From Sporanaerobacter acetigenes DSM 13106 (GTDB lineage Bacteria; Bacillota; Clostridia; Tissierellales; Sporanaerobacteraceae): a stretch of 64,000 nt of DNA. Position numbers and translations under genes: made by a program. Location of the stretch: contig NZ_FQXR01000005.1 of the NCBI RefSeq assembly GCF_900130025.1, forward strand, positions 248,001-312,000, in the 5' to 3' direction. The first letter of the stretch is position 1; each line of letters opens with the position of its first letter. The notes beneath the pieces were generated by a model that was not told the DNA's origin, made no database searches, and was given only the letters and a program-made list of their open reading frames with translations. Positions 1 through 8,103 of this stretch are shown here, piece after piece.

Positions 1-515
1 CTTTAAAGTCTAAAGTTCAAAAAGAGTTAAGAGTTTATAACCCTCCAATAATGCTTACGGAGTATATAGAAGGAAGAGAATTTACAGTAGGAGTTGTAGG
101 GAATGGGGAAGATACTTCTGTTCTTCCTATTCTAGAGATAGATTTTTCAAAAATACCTGCTCATTTAAGTAAGTTTTACAGTTTTGAGGTGAAGTCTCAT
201 TATGCAGATAAGACTATCTATCATGTGCCAGCAAGATTAGATCAAAACACGAAAGAACTTATAGAGAAAACGGCTATTAAAGCTTATAATTCTTTGGGTA
301 TGAGAGATTATGCCAGAGTTGACTTTAGACTAAAAGATGGGGTTCCTTATGTTCTTGAAGTAAATTCATTGCCAGGATTAAAGAGGGGACATAGTGATAT
401 TTGTAAGATGGCAGAAGCATGTGAAATAGGATATGATGGGCTGATATTGAAAATTGTTGAAAGTGCCATGAAAAGATATTTATCTCATTATGAATTGGAA
501 GATGAAAGTGTATAG
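1..515 (+). CDS. D-alanine--D-alanine ligase-type ATP-grasp ligase, C-terminal part
   Basis: The 5' end lies before the window; the frame is open from base 3. Ddl enzymes join two D-alanines in the cytoplasm with ATP, giving the dipeptide used in peptidoglycan precursors. The visible part carries the ARVDFR strand and the LEVNSLPGL segment, which in ATP-grasp ligases hold metal- and nucleotide-binding residues, followed by a C-terminal helix. The GHSD stretch after LPGL differs from the usual MTxxS of classical Ddl, so a Ddl-like ligase of another specificity is possible. A strong terminator follows the stop codon after six bases, so this is the last gene of its transcript. Confidence 0.75.
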   Translation, partial: LKSKVQKELRVYNPPIMLTEYIEGREFTVGVVGNGEDTSVLPILEIDFSKIPAHLSKFYSFEVKSHYADKTIYHVPARLDQNTKELIEKTAIKAYNSLGMRDYARVDFRLKDGVPYVLEVNSLPGLKRGHSDICKMAEACEIGYDGLILKIVESAMKRYLSHYELEDESV

Positions 516-521
516 TTATTT

Positions 522-566
522 AATAGAACAAATCCTTGTGAAACCCACAAGGATTTGTTCTATTTT
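522..566 (+). terminator. Rho-independent terminator after the Ddl-type gene
   Basis: A perfect 19-base inverted repeat (522-540 and 546-564) with a five-base loop is followed by a short T-rich stretch. It closes the first transcript. Confidence 0.85.
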
Positions 567-715
567 GTGCATATTTTATGTGGAAATATAAATACCATAT
601 ATAGACAAGATTAGTTATAATTGATTTTATTTGATACTATATTGTAACTTTTTATATATAAATATATATTATAATATATATGTTAGTTTTTTTATGTGCA
701 TAATGGAGGGATATT

Positions 716-1603
716 ATGACAAAAAGGAGAAGAAAGAGAAGAAAAAAAATCATACCAAATAAGAAGAGATTTACATTATCCCTAATTGTAATTGCTGGAG
801 TTGTATTTATTTTAAGTCAATCAATAAAAGCAATACAAAATAAAGATAAGAAGGAAGCTACTATTATAGAAAAAAACAATATAGCTTGTTCTGTACCAGA
901 ATTTCTAGAAAATATACCTGAGTATTCTAAAGAAAATAGTATGAAAGAAGATAATATAAAAGAAGAAAAATCAAGTAATAAAGAAAAAATAGAACAAGTA
1001 AAAGATAATAGTGATATAGAGCTTAACAATGAGGATAAAGTTGTTCCTATAGAAATAGATGATAAAAACAAAAGTTATAGCGAAATTTTTAAAGACGATC
1101 TCTTTGTAGGGGACTCAATTACAGATAGTTTATCTTTCTATGAAATACTTGAAGAAAGAAATGTTATTGCAAAATTGGGATTTACAGTAGTTCAAGGGGA
1201 AAAAGAAATAAATAAGATTAAAAAGGCAAACCCTTCCAATATATATTTATTATTTGGGATGAATGATGTATTGATGGGAATAGATGGTCAAAAATTTGCA
1301 GAAAATTATGCTGAATTTGTACACAAAATTCAAGATGAATTACCAGATGCAAATATTTATGTTCAATCTGTTATACCAGTTTCTCCAAATGTAAAACAAA
1401 AAAAGCCTTTACTTAACAATGCTAATATAGATAAATTCAATGAAACCTTAATGCAGATGTGCAAAGATGAAAATATCAATTATATAGATCTAGTACCACT
1501 ATTAGAAAACGATAGTGAATTATATGAACCTGATGGAATACATTTAAAATATAAGTTTTATAAATTATGGCTAAATTATCTTATAGATAATACTAAACAA
1601 TAA
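716..1603 (+). CDS. membrane-anchored SGNH/GDSL-type esterase
   Basis: 295 residues. A very basic N-terminus is followed by one membrane segment (about 19-37), then a Lys/Glu/Asn-rich linker to about residue 125 and an SGNH hydrolase domain outside the cell. Block I reads VGDSITDS (nucleophile Ser134), block III GMND (about 180), and block V DGIH (Asp273, His276). SGNH enzymes hydrolyse or transfer acyl esters. The next genes are a lipoprotein, an MBOAT acyltransferase and a DHHW protein, so a role in adding or removing O-acetyl groups on a surface glycan is likely by context. Start chosen at the ATG after GGAGGG. The substrate is unknown. Confidence 0.8.
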   Translation: MTKRRRKRRKKIIPNKKRFTLSLIVIAGVVFILSQSIKAIQNKDKKEATIIEKNNIACSVPEFLENIPEYSKENSMKEDNIKEEKSSNKEKIEQVKDNSDIELNNEDKVVPIEIDDKNKSYSEIFKDDLFVGDSITDSLSFYEILEERNVIAKLGFTVVQGEKEINKIKKANPSNIYLLFGMNDVLMGIDGQKFAENYAEFVHKIQDELPDANIYVQSVIPVSPNVKQKKPLLNNANIDKFNETLMQMCKDENINYIDLVPLLENDSELYEPDGIHLKYKFYKLWLNYLIDNTKQ

Positions 1604-1626
1604 AATATTGGGAGGAATGATGGGAA

Positions 1627-2112
1627 ATGAAAAACTTCAGTAAAGGTATTTTAGCTACAACAGGCATTATATTTGCAATGATTTTATTATTGACAGGATG
1701 CTCTTCAGATAAGAAAGCAGAAAAAGAGCCGTCTATTGATGAAATTGAGAAAAATGTTAGTGAAACTGTAGACTTATCTAATATGAAGAAAGTAGATAGT
1801 CATAAATTGGAAAAGCTATATGATATTCATAGCGATGAGTTGGAAGATTTTCTACTATATACTGCAGATACTAATATCAAAGCAGATGAAATGTTGATAT
1901 TGAAGGTAGCAGATGAAAAGGATATAAGTGATATACAAGATAGAATTTCAAATAGAATAGAAGAACAATCAAATAGTTTTAAAGACTATCTACCAGATGA
2001 ATATTATCTAATAGAAAAACATGTATTAAAATCAAATGGACAGTATATTTTGTTTGTTATATCAGAAGATGCAGAAAAAATAGGATCTATATTTGATGAG
2101 TCCTTTAAATAA
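1627..2112 (+). CDS. DUF4358-type lipoprotein
   Basis: 161 residues with a lipoprotein signal peptide: Lys-containing start, hydrophobic stretch, and lipobox LLTGC with the lipidated Cys at about residue 25. The mature part is acidic and resembles the DUF4358 family of clostridial lipoproteins, which has no known function. It starts 23 bases after the SGNH gene and precedes the MBOAT gene by 36 bases, so it probably belongs to the same operon and acts on the outer face of the membrane, perhaps as an accessory of the acylation machinery. That role is inferred only from position. Confidence 0.7.
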   Translation: MKNFSKGILATTGIIFAMILLLTGCSSDKKAEKEPSIDEIEKNVSETVDLSNMKKVDSHKLEKLYDIHSDELEDFLLYTADTNIKADEMLILKVADEKDISDIQDRISNRIEEQSNSFKDYLPDEYYLIEKHVLKSNGQYILFVISEDAEKIGSIFDESFK

Positions 2113-2148
2113 AACTAAGATTATTTTTTATAAGGTGGTGGACAAGGT

Positions 2149-3555
2149 TTGGTTTTTAGCAGCTTAATATTTTTATTTGTATTTTTACCTATAACTTTAC
2201 TTATATATTATATAAGTCCTAGACCCATAAGAAACCTTGTTCTTTTTATAGTAAGTTTAATATTTTATGCTTGGGGAGAGCCTATATATATACTTATAAT
2301 GTTGTTTTCTACTTTTTTTGATTATTTTAATGGTCTATTTATGGATAAATATAGAGATAATAAAAAAATTACAAATTTAGTTTTAATAAATTCTTTAGTC
2401 GTAAATTTAGGAATACTTTGTTTCTTCAAATATTATGGATTCATAATTACAAATATAAATAATTTTTTTAGCTTGAATTTAAAGACATTAGATTTGCCCC
2501 TTCCACTAGGGATATCTTTTTATACATTTCAAACATTATCATATACCATAGATGTATATTTGGACAAAGTTCCTGTTCAAAAAAACATTATTTCTTTTGG
2601 CACATATGTGACTATGTTTCCACAACTTGTGGCAGGTCCTATAGTTAGATACAGCGATGTAGCTTGGGAAATTGACAATAGAAAAGAAAGCTTAGGATTG
2701 TTTGGAGAAGGAGCGGAACTATTTGTTATAGGATTATCTAAAAAAGTTCTTTTGGCCAATAGTATAGGAGCACTTTGGAAAAGTGTAAAAGCAATTCCCA
2801 TAGAGAATGTTTCAATTTTATCTGCATGGCTTGGCATAATAGCTTTTACATTTCAGATATATTTTGATTTTAGTGGTTATTCAGATATGGCTATAGGGTT
2901 AGGTAAAATGTTTGGATTCAATTTCATGAAGAACTTTGACTATCCTTACATATCTAAAAGTGTAACGGAATTTTGGAGAAGATGGCATATTTCTCTTGGC
3001 ACTTGGTTTAAAGAATATGTATATATTCCTCTTGGTGGAAATAGATTAGGCCGATTGAAACAGTATAGAAATCTCTTTATAGTATGGTTTCTGACAGGTT
3101 TATGGCACGGTGCAAACTGGAACTTCATATTATGGGGATTGTATTACTTTGTATTTTTAGTTATTGAAAAGACTTATTTAAATAAGTGGTTAAAAGATAA
3201 ACCTAAGTTTATTAGCCACATATATACACTTTTAGTAGTGATAATAGGATGGGTATTTTTTGAATTTGAAAATATAAGTGAGGGTATGAAATTCATCCAA
3301 ACCATGTTTGGAATTGGAGGAAATCCTGTTTATGATGGGACAGCCCTTTATTATTTATATACAAATTGGATACTCTTTGTCGTTCTTGCAATTTGCTCTA
3401 CACCGTTGCTTAAAAAAAGAGTACACAAATTAAAAGAAGATATAAATACGAAAGAGTCTATAGTCTATTCATTAATAATTCTATTACTCTTGTTTTTATG
3501 TACAGCATATTTAGTAAATGAAAGTTACAACCCATTTTTATATTTTAGATTTTAG
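2149..3555 (+). CDS. MBOAT-family membrane O-acyltransferase
   Basis: 468 residues, polytopic. MBOAT proteins of the AlgI/DltB/PatA type move acyl groups across the membrane to extracellular polymers. Family features seen are PQLVAGPIVRY, the FDFSGYSDMAIGLGKMFGF segment, FWRRWHISLGTWFKEYVYIPLGG, and the catalytic His in GLWHGANWNFILWG near residue 320. The start is a TTG preceded by AAGGTGGTGG; no ATG fits. Together with the SGNH hydrolase, the lipoprotein and the DHHW protein it makes a compact O-acylation module. Acceptor polymer unknown; alginate-type genes are absent. Confidence 0.9.
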   Translation: MVFSSLIFLFVFLPITLLIYYISPRPIRNLVLFIVSLIFYAWGEPIYILIMLFSTFFDYFNGLFMDKYRDNKKITNLVLINSLVVNLGILCFFKYYGFIITNINNFFSLNLKTLDLPLPLGISFYTFQTLSYTIDVYLDKVPVQKNIISFGTYVTMFPQLVAGPIVRYSDVAWEIDNRKESLGLFGEGAELFVIGLSKKVLLANSIGALWKSVKAIPIENVSILSAWLGIIAFTFQIYFDFSGYSDMAIGLGKMFGFNFMKNFDYPYISKSVTEFWRRWHISLGTWFKEYVYIPLGGNRLGRLKQYRNLFIVWFLTGLWHGANWNFILWGLYYFVFLVIEKTYLNKWLKDKPKFISHIYTLLVVIIGWVFFEFENISEGMKFIQTMFGIGGNPVYDGTALYYLYTNWILFVVLAICSTPLLKKRVHKLKEDINTKESIVYSLIILLLLFLCTAYLVNESYNPFLYFRF

Positions 3556-3574
3556 TATGAAAAGAGGTTTTATT

Positions 3575-4711
3575 TTGAAAAGAAATAGGGATTTATATAA
3601 ATATATGATAGGAGGAACTTTAATTATATTCATTGGTTTCATGAGCCTTATCGATTTTTTCACTCCTAAAAAAATTTTTTCTGAAATGGAAAATAGAAGG
3701 CTTGAAGAGAAACCTGAATTTTCGATGAAAAAGCTTTTTGGAGGAAATTATACATCAAGCTATGAAAAATATGTTTCTGATCAATTCCCTTTTAGAAATT
3801 TTTTTATAGGAGTTAAATCAGATTGTGAAAGGATAGCAGGAAAAGTAGAAAACAATGAAGTATACCTTGGCAAGGATGGATACTTGTTTGAAAAATTTAA
3901 GACACCTCAAAGGGAAGAATTTGAAAAAAAGATTGATGCAATTAATTCTTTTGCTGTTTCTAATCCCAATGTGGATAAATACTTTATGTTGGTTCCAAAT
4001 TCAGTGAAAATATTAGAGGATAAACTTCCAAAGTTTGCACCAGTAGATGATGAACTTGCACTTATAGAACGTGTACAAAAGTCTCTTGATAAGAATATAA
4101 GTTTTGTAGATGTATATGATACATTACTTTCTAAAAATCATGAATATATTTATTATAAAACTGACCATCATTGGACTACTAAAGGGGCTTTTTATGCTTA
4201 TGAAAAATTTTGTGAGGATGTAGGTATTACCCCTCATAATGAAGGATATTTTGATATAAATGAAGCAACTTGTGAATTTTATGGTTCCCTATATTCCAAA
4301 AGTGGATTTAGACGATTAAGTCCTGATAGTATTCAATTGTATATACCTAAAACAAAGAAAGAATTAGAAGTGGAATATTTTGATGAAGAAAAAATTGAGG
4401 ATACTTTATATGATTTTAGTGGTTTAAATAAAAAAGATAAATATACTATTTTTTTAGGGGGAAATCATCCACTTATAAAGATAAGCTCTAATGTAAATGA
4501 AAAAAAGCTATTGATTGTGAAAGATTCTTATGCCAACAGTTTAATTCCTTTTTTGACTGATCATTTTGGGCAGATATATGTAGTGGACCTTAGATACTTT
4601 GATGAAGATTTGAGTAGTTTAATAGAAAAAGAAAATATTGGAGATGTACTCATACTTTTCAATGTGAAAACTTTCTTTGAAGACGATTCGATAAGAAAAA
4701 TTTCTTGGTAA
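3575..4711 (+). CDS. DHHW-family (AlgX/AlgJ-like) protein, partner of the MBOAT transferase
   Basis: 378 residues from a TTG start with AGAGG eight bases upstream; in-frame ATGs at 3557 and 3518 are possible, but the latter overlaps the MBOAT gene and neither has a ribosome site. One N-terminal membrane segment (about 9-26) anchors an extracellular SGNH-like domain. KTDHHWTTKG (near residue 197) is the family's name-giving motif and holds catalytic Asp/His residues; VKDSYANSL later in the chain looks like the nucleophile block. In alginate systems such proteins complete O-acetylation with an MBOAT protein. It follows the MBOAT gene almost directly, so the two are probably co-translated. Confidence 0.85.
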   Translation: MKRNRDLYKYMIGGTLIIFIGFMSLIDFFTPKKIFSEMENRRLEEKPEFSMKKLFGGNYTSSYEKYVSDQFPFRNFFIGVKSDCERIAGKVENNEVYLGKDGYLFEKFKTPQREEFEKKIDAINSFAVSNPNVDKYFMLVPNSVKILEDKLPKFAPVDDELALIERVQKSLDKNISFVDVYDTLLSKNHEYIYYKTDHHWTTKGAFYAYEKFCEDVGITPHNEGYFDINEATCEFYGSLYSKSGFRRLSPDSIQLYIPKTKKELEVEYFDEEKIEDTLYDFSGLNKKDKYTIFLGGNHPLIKISSNVNEKKLLIVKDSYANSLIPFLTDHFGQIYVVDLRYFDEDLSSLIEKENIGDVLILFNVKTFFEDDSIRKISW

Positions 4712-4752
4712 GAATCATTGGATGGACGCTGAAAAAAACATCTTTAACGACG

Positions 4753-4793
4753 TGTACCTCCAGAAGTTAATAAAATTAGCTTCTGGAGGTACA
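4753..4793. terminator. bidirectional terminator between convergent genes
   Basis: A 19-base inverted repeat (4753-4771 with 4775-4793, one G-U type mismatch) lies between the DHHW gene and the leftward ABC-F gene. It can serve both directions; the T-run is weak on the plus strand. Confidence 0.6.
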
Positions 4794-4798
4794 GTATA

Positions 4799-6682
4799 TT
4801 ATTTTTGCAACTCTTCCCATATAAGAAATGTTTTTTCAAACTCATTTTCAAGTTGTTCCTTTTCTTTGTAGAGTTCGTACAATTGTTCTGCATCTGCATT
4901 ATTTAAAGTCATTTGTTCTTGTAAAAAGTTTAATTTTTCTTCTAACGATTCTAATTCCTTTTCTGCTTTTGCCAATTTATATTCATTAGATGGTTTTTTC
5001 GGAATTTTCTTTTGAACTGCTTTAGGCATTTTAACTTCTTTTTTAACAGGTTTATTTAGTACTTCTTTTTGCCTTTCTTCTAAATAATCTTCATAAGGCA
5101 TAGGATATAGTTTTCCTTTACAGTTTTCTATCAACATAATTTTGTTAGCTATTTTTTGTATGAAATATCGGTCATGAGAAACAAATAATATTGTTCCTGT
5201 AAAATTAAGCAATGTTTCTTCTAATATTTCTCTTGAATCAATGTCTAAATGATTAGTTGGCTCATCTAAAATCATGAAATTAACATTTTCATAAATTAAG
5301 GAACACAATTTAAGACGACTTTTTTCTCCACCTGATAAATTGCTGATTTTTTTATACACATCATCTTTAATAAATAGCATTTTTGCTAATTCAGACCTTG
5401 CTTCTTTTTCAGTGACAGTATGCATATCTGTAAAATATTCTAATAGAGTCATTTTCTCATTTTCAAAGGTAACATTTTGAGGTAAATATCCTATCTTAAT
5501 ACTTGCTCCCAATGAAACAATTCCATTATCGGGTTTAAGTTCTCCTAATATCAATTTCAGCAAAGTTGTTTTTCCACTGCCGTTTTTCCCAATTATACAG
5601 AGATGATCTTGATAAAATACTGTGAAGGATAAATCTGTAAACAATTTTTTCTCTCCAAAAGATTTATTTAATTCATCAACTTTAAGGACAATTTTGCCTG
5701 AACGGCTAGTATTTTTAGGAGATAATCTAATTTTTCGATTTTCCAAAACAGGTCGATCTAATACTTCTACTTTTTCTAAACGTTTTTCAAGTTCTTTGGC
5801 ACGTTTGTACATTTTTTCGCTATCTCTCATAGCTCCCCATATACGATAACGTTGAATTTGACTTTCCATTTTTTCTATTTTCTTTTGATTATTTTCATAG
5901 ACCGTATATTCTAATAGAAATCGTCTTTCCTTCTCTATTACATAATAACTATAACTTCCATCGTATACAGATGTACATTTAGGAGTTAATTCTACAATTT
6001 TTTTTACTACTTGATCTAAAAAACGACGGTCATGTGATATTACTAAAACAGTACCCTTATAATCTTGCAAAAAGTTTTCTAACCACTCTATAGAATCAAT
6101 ATCCAAATGATTAGTTGGCTCATCTAACAAAAGAATGTCAGGCTGTTCTAACAAGAGCTTTCCCAGCATAACTCTGGTTTTTTCGCCACCACTTAACTGT
6201 TCAAAGGTCATGTCTCTATAATTATCTTCTATCTTTAAACCTTGACATACTTTATTGATATTTGTTTCAATTTCATATCCCCCTTGTAATTCGTATTTTT
6301 CCATGAGAGATCCATAATTTTTTATAGCTGTATCTAAAGCTTTTCCATCTAATTTTTCCATCTGATTTTCTACAAATTTCATTTCTCTTTTTATATCCTT
6401 AATATTTTGAAAGGCTTCTTCAAGTACATCAATAACCGTAGTATTTGGTTCACAATTAAAAATTTGATCCAAATAACCAACTTTTACTCCTTTTCTAAAA
6501 CTAATATTACCCTCTTGATAATTTTCCATACCCATCAAAATTTTCATTAGAGTGGTTTTTCCGCATCCGTTTTGACCAATCAATCCTATTCGTTCGTTGG
6601 TTTTCAATTCAATCGATATATTTTCAAATATTTTATTAGCACCATAGTATTTAGTTATATTATTTACACTACACTCAATCAT
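4799..6682 (-). CDS. ABC-F family ATPase, ribosomal-protection type
   Basis: 627 residues, two ATP-binding cassettes and no membrane segment. First Walker A GQNGCGKTT (36-44), signature LSGGEKTRV, Walker B LLLDEPTNHLD; second Walker A GKNGSGKTT, signature LSGGEKSRL, Walker B MILDEPTNHLD. The linker between cassettes is rich in charged residues, and a Lys/Glu-rich coiled coil forms the C-terminus (about 545-627). ABC-F proteins bind the ribosomal E site; members of this length with such linkers (Lsa, Vga, VmlR, CplR) displace lincosamides, pleuromutilins and streptogramins. The long leader with a terminator argues for drug-induced expression. The exact subfamily and spectrum cannot be fixed by eye. 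Confidence 0.85.
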   Translation of the reverse strand: MIECSVNNITKYYGANKIFENISIELKTNERIGLIGQNGCGKTTLMKILMGMENYQEGNISFRKGVKVGYLDQIFNCEPNTTVIDVLEEAFQNIKDIKREMKFVENQMEKLDGKALDTAIKNYGSLMEKYELQGGYEIETNINKVCQGLKIEDNYRDMTFEQLSGGEKTRVMLGKLLLEQPDILLLDEPTNHLDIDSIEWLENFLQDYKGTVLVISHDRRFLDQVVKKIVELTPKCTSVYDGSYSYYVIEKERRFLLEYTVYENNQKKIEKMESQIQRYRIWGAMRDSEKMYKRAKELEKRLEKVEVLDRPVLENRKIRLSPKNTSRSGKIVLKVDELNKSFGEKKLFTDLSFTVFYQDHLCIIGKNGSGKTTLLKLILGELKPDNGIVSLGASIKIGYLPQNVTFENEKMTLLEYFTDMHTVTEKEARSELAKMLFIKDDVYKKISNLSGGEKSRLKLCSLIYENVNFMILDEPTNHLDIDSREILEETLLNFTGTILFVSHDRYFIQKIANKIMLIENCKGKLYPMPYEDYLEERQKEVLNKPVKKEVKMPKAVQKKIPKKPSNEYKLAKAEKELESLEEKLNFLQEQMTLNNADAEQLYELYKEKEQLENEFEKTFLIWEELQK

Positions 6683-6757
6683 AATTTCTTCCTCTCCTAT
6701 TATTTAATTAATGGCGTTGCAAACGTCCCATGCCCACCCATTACCATAAAAGTATAC

Positions 6758-6789
6758 AAAAAAACCCAAAGCCATAATTAGCTTTGGGT
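6758..6789 (-). terminator. intrinsic terminator inside the ABC-F leader
   Basis: Perfect 9-bp stem (6781-6789 with 6764-6772 on the minus strand) with an 8-base loop and a run of seven U at 6764-6758. It lies 75 bases before the ABC-F start codon and would cut off the gene unless relieved. Confidence 0.8.
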
Positions 6790-6846
6790 CTTTATACAGA
6801 TTGAAATAGATATCTATGATGAAAAAATCTTTACAATATAACCTGT

Positions 6847-6972
6847 TTATACCTCAATACTAATATGGTATTGCAACAATTTGAATCTATTTTTGGACGC
6901 ACCTCTCCCGTAGCCAGTTGGTATTGCGTTTTTAATTGATTCAAATTTAGTCCATCTTAGTATTGTACTCAT
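6847..6972 (-). CDS. candidate 41-residue leader peptide upstream of the ABC-F gene
   Basis: An ATG nine bases after GGAGAGA opens a 41-codon frame ending in TAA. The peptide begins MSTILRWTKFESIKNAIPTG and is basic (several Lys/Arg) with no known domain. It lies fully inside the leader and covers the 5' arms and the 3' arms of the nested inverted repeats, so ribosomes translating it would change RNA folding. Longer than most erm or ABC-F leader peptides. It could instead be a chance frame; only the ribosome site and placement support it. Confidence 0.45.
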   Translation of the reverse strand: MSTILRWTKFESIKNAIPTGYGRGASKNRFKLLQYHISIEV

Positions 6973-7007
6973 TTTATAAATCTCTCCATAATTAGATATT
7001 TAACCTC

Positions 7008-7036
7008 ATTATATTGAATATAGCTTATTTAGTCAA
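7008..7036 (-). promoter_or_regulatory. promoter of the ABC-F leader
   Basis: TTGACT (7036-7031) and TATAAT (7013-7008) on the minus strand with 17-base spacing, a near-consensus vegetative promoter. Start of transcription is expected near 7001. Confidence 0.8.
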
Positions 7037-7051
7037 GAGTTTTATAACCCA

Positions 7052-7080
7052 TTGACTTATATATTAAATTTTGATAATAT
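7052..7080 (+). promoter_or_regulatory. promoter of the ABC-2 exporter operon
   Basis: TTGACT (7052-7057) and TAATAT (7075-7080) separated by 17 bases, pointing right. It stands back to back with the ABC-F promoter; the two -35 boxes are only 15 bases apart. Confidence 0.65.
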
Positions 7081-7122
7081 TTTGCGTATGACTTAAAACT
7101 CAGTTTGGGAGGAGGGATTCAT

Positions 7123-8103
7123 GTGCATATTGTGGCCGAAGATTTGTGCAAATCTTTCAAGGTATCAAAAAGAAGTCCTGGTATAGCTAATGCCTTCAAA
7201 AATGTTTTCCATAGGGAATATGAAATTATCAATGCTTTGGATAAGGTATCTTTTGAAATTGAAGAAGGAGAGCTAGTAGGTTATATAGGACCAAATGGAG
7301 CAGGAAAATCCACGACAGTTAAGATACTAAGTGGAATACTCACTCCAGATTCGGGAAATTGTCAAGTGTTAGGTAAGGTTCCATGGAAAGAAAGGGTGCA
7401 GTATGTAGAAAACATTGGAGTAGTATTTGGTCAGAGGACTCAATTGTGGTGGGATTTACCTGTTATAGATTCCTTTGAATTATTGAGAGATATATACAGA
7501 GTTCCTCAAAATGATTATGAGAAAACAAAAGATGAACTCATAGAACGGTTGAATCTGGGAAGTTTTATAAATACTCCTGTTAGACAATTGAGTCTTGGAC
7601 AAAAGATGAGATGTGAATTGGCAGCATCATTGCTCCATTCCCCACCGATATTGTTTTTAGATGAACCAACTATTGGTCTTGATGCAGTATCAAAGATAGT
7701 TGTACGAGAATTTATAAAAGAGTTGAATCAAGAAAAAAAAGTCACGGTCATTCTTACTACTCATGACATGGATGATATTGAAGCACTGTGTAGTAGAGTC
7801 ATTGTTATTGGAAAAGGAAAGATACTTTCTGATGGTTCTCTTAATCAATTGAGGAGTATGGTATCAAAGGAGCGAAGACTTATTGTTGAATTGGAGAATC
7901 GAGAGTTTGGCATTTCTGTTGAAGGAGCTCATCTTATAAAGTGGGAAGGAAATAGAGCATTTATAAATTTTAATCCTCAAACAATTTCACCTGCAAATCT
8001 AATTTCTACTATATCAAATACTTATGAAATAAAAGATATATTCATTGAAAATCCTCCTATAGAAGAAACAATTGCAAATTTATATGGAGAATTGAAAATA
8101 TGA
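7123..8103 (+). CDS. ABC exporter ATP-binding subunit (ABC-2, viologen-exporter-like)
   Basis: 326 residues from a GTG six bases after GGAGGAGGG; a TTG upstream overlaps that ribosome site and is unlikely. Single ATP-binding cassette: Walker A GPNGAGKST, signature LSLGQKMRCELA, Walker B ILFLDEPTIGLD, H-loop TTHDMDD. The C-terminal 80 residues form the regulatory domain seen in ABC-2 exporters. Two permease genes follow with a 4-base overlap and then two bases, making a complete exporter. The pairing with two dissimilar six-helix permeases recalls the PF06182 (viologen exporter) group. Substrate unknown. Confidence 0.9.
   Translation: MHIVAEDLCKSFKVSKRSPGIANAFKNVFHREYEIINALDKVSFEIEEGELVGYIGPNGAGKSTTVKILSGILTPDSGNCQVLGKVPWKERVQYVENIGVVFGQRTQLWWDLPVIDSFELLRDIYRVPQNDYEKTKDELIERLNLGSFINTPVRQLSLGQKMRCELAASLLHSPPILFLDEPTIGLDAVSKIVVREFIKELNQEKKVTVILTTHDMDDIEALCSRVIVIGKGKILSDGSLNQLRSMVSKERRLIVELENREFGISVEGAHLIKWEGNRAFINFNPQTISPANLISTISNTYEIKDIFIENPPIEETIANLYGELKI

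Larger units (their letters stand above)
6683..7001 (-). promoter_or_regulatory. 320-base attenuator leader of the ABC-F gene
   Basis: Leader RNA read leftward from about 7001. It holds, in order, a ribosome site and a 41-codon upstream frame (6972-6847), two nested inverted repeats (CAATACTAA with TTAGTATTG, and AATTTGAATC with GATTCAAATT), an intrinsic terminator (6758-6789), then a small hairpin and GGAGAGG before the ABC-F start. This is the arrangement of ribosome-mediated attenuation used by several ABC-F resistance genes: a drug-stalled ribosome in the leader would stop the terminator from forming. Antitermination pairing itself was not identified. Confidence 0.6.

Noticed and set aside
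6572-6781. Plus-strand small frame across the start of the ABC-F gene and its terminator
   Set aside because: It is antisense to the ABC-F coding region and leader, with no ribosome site.
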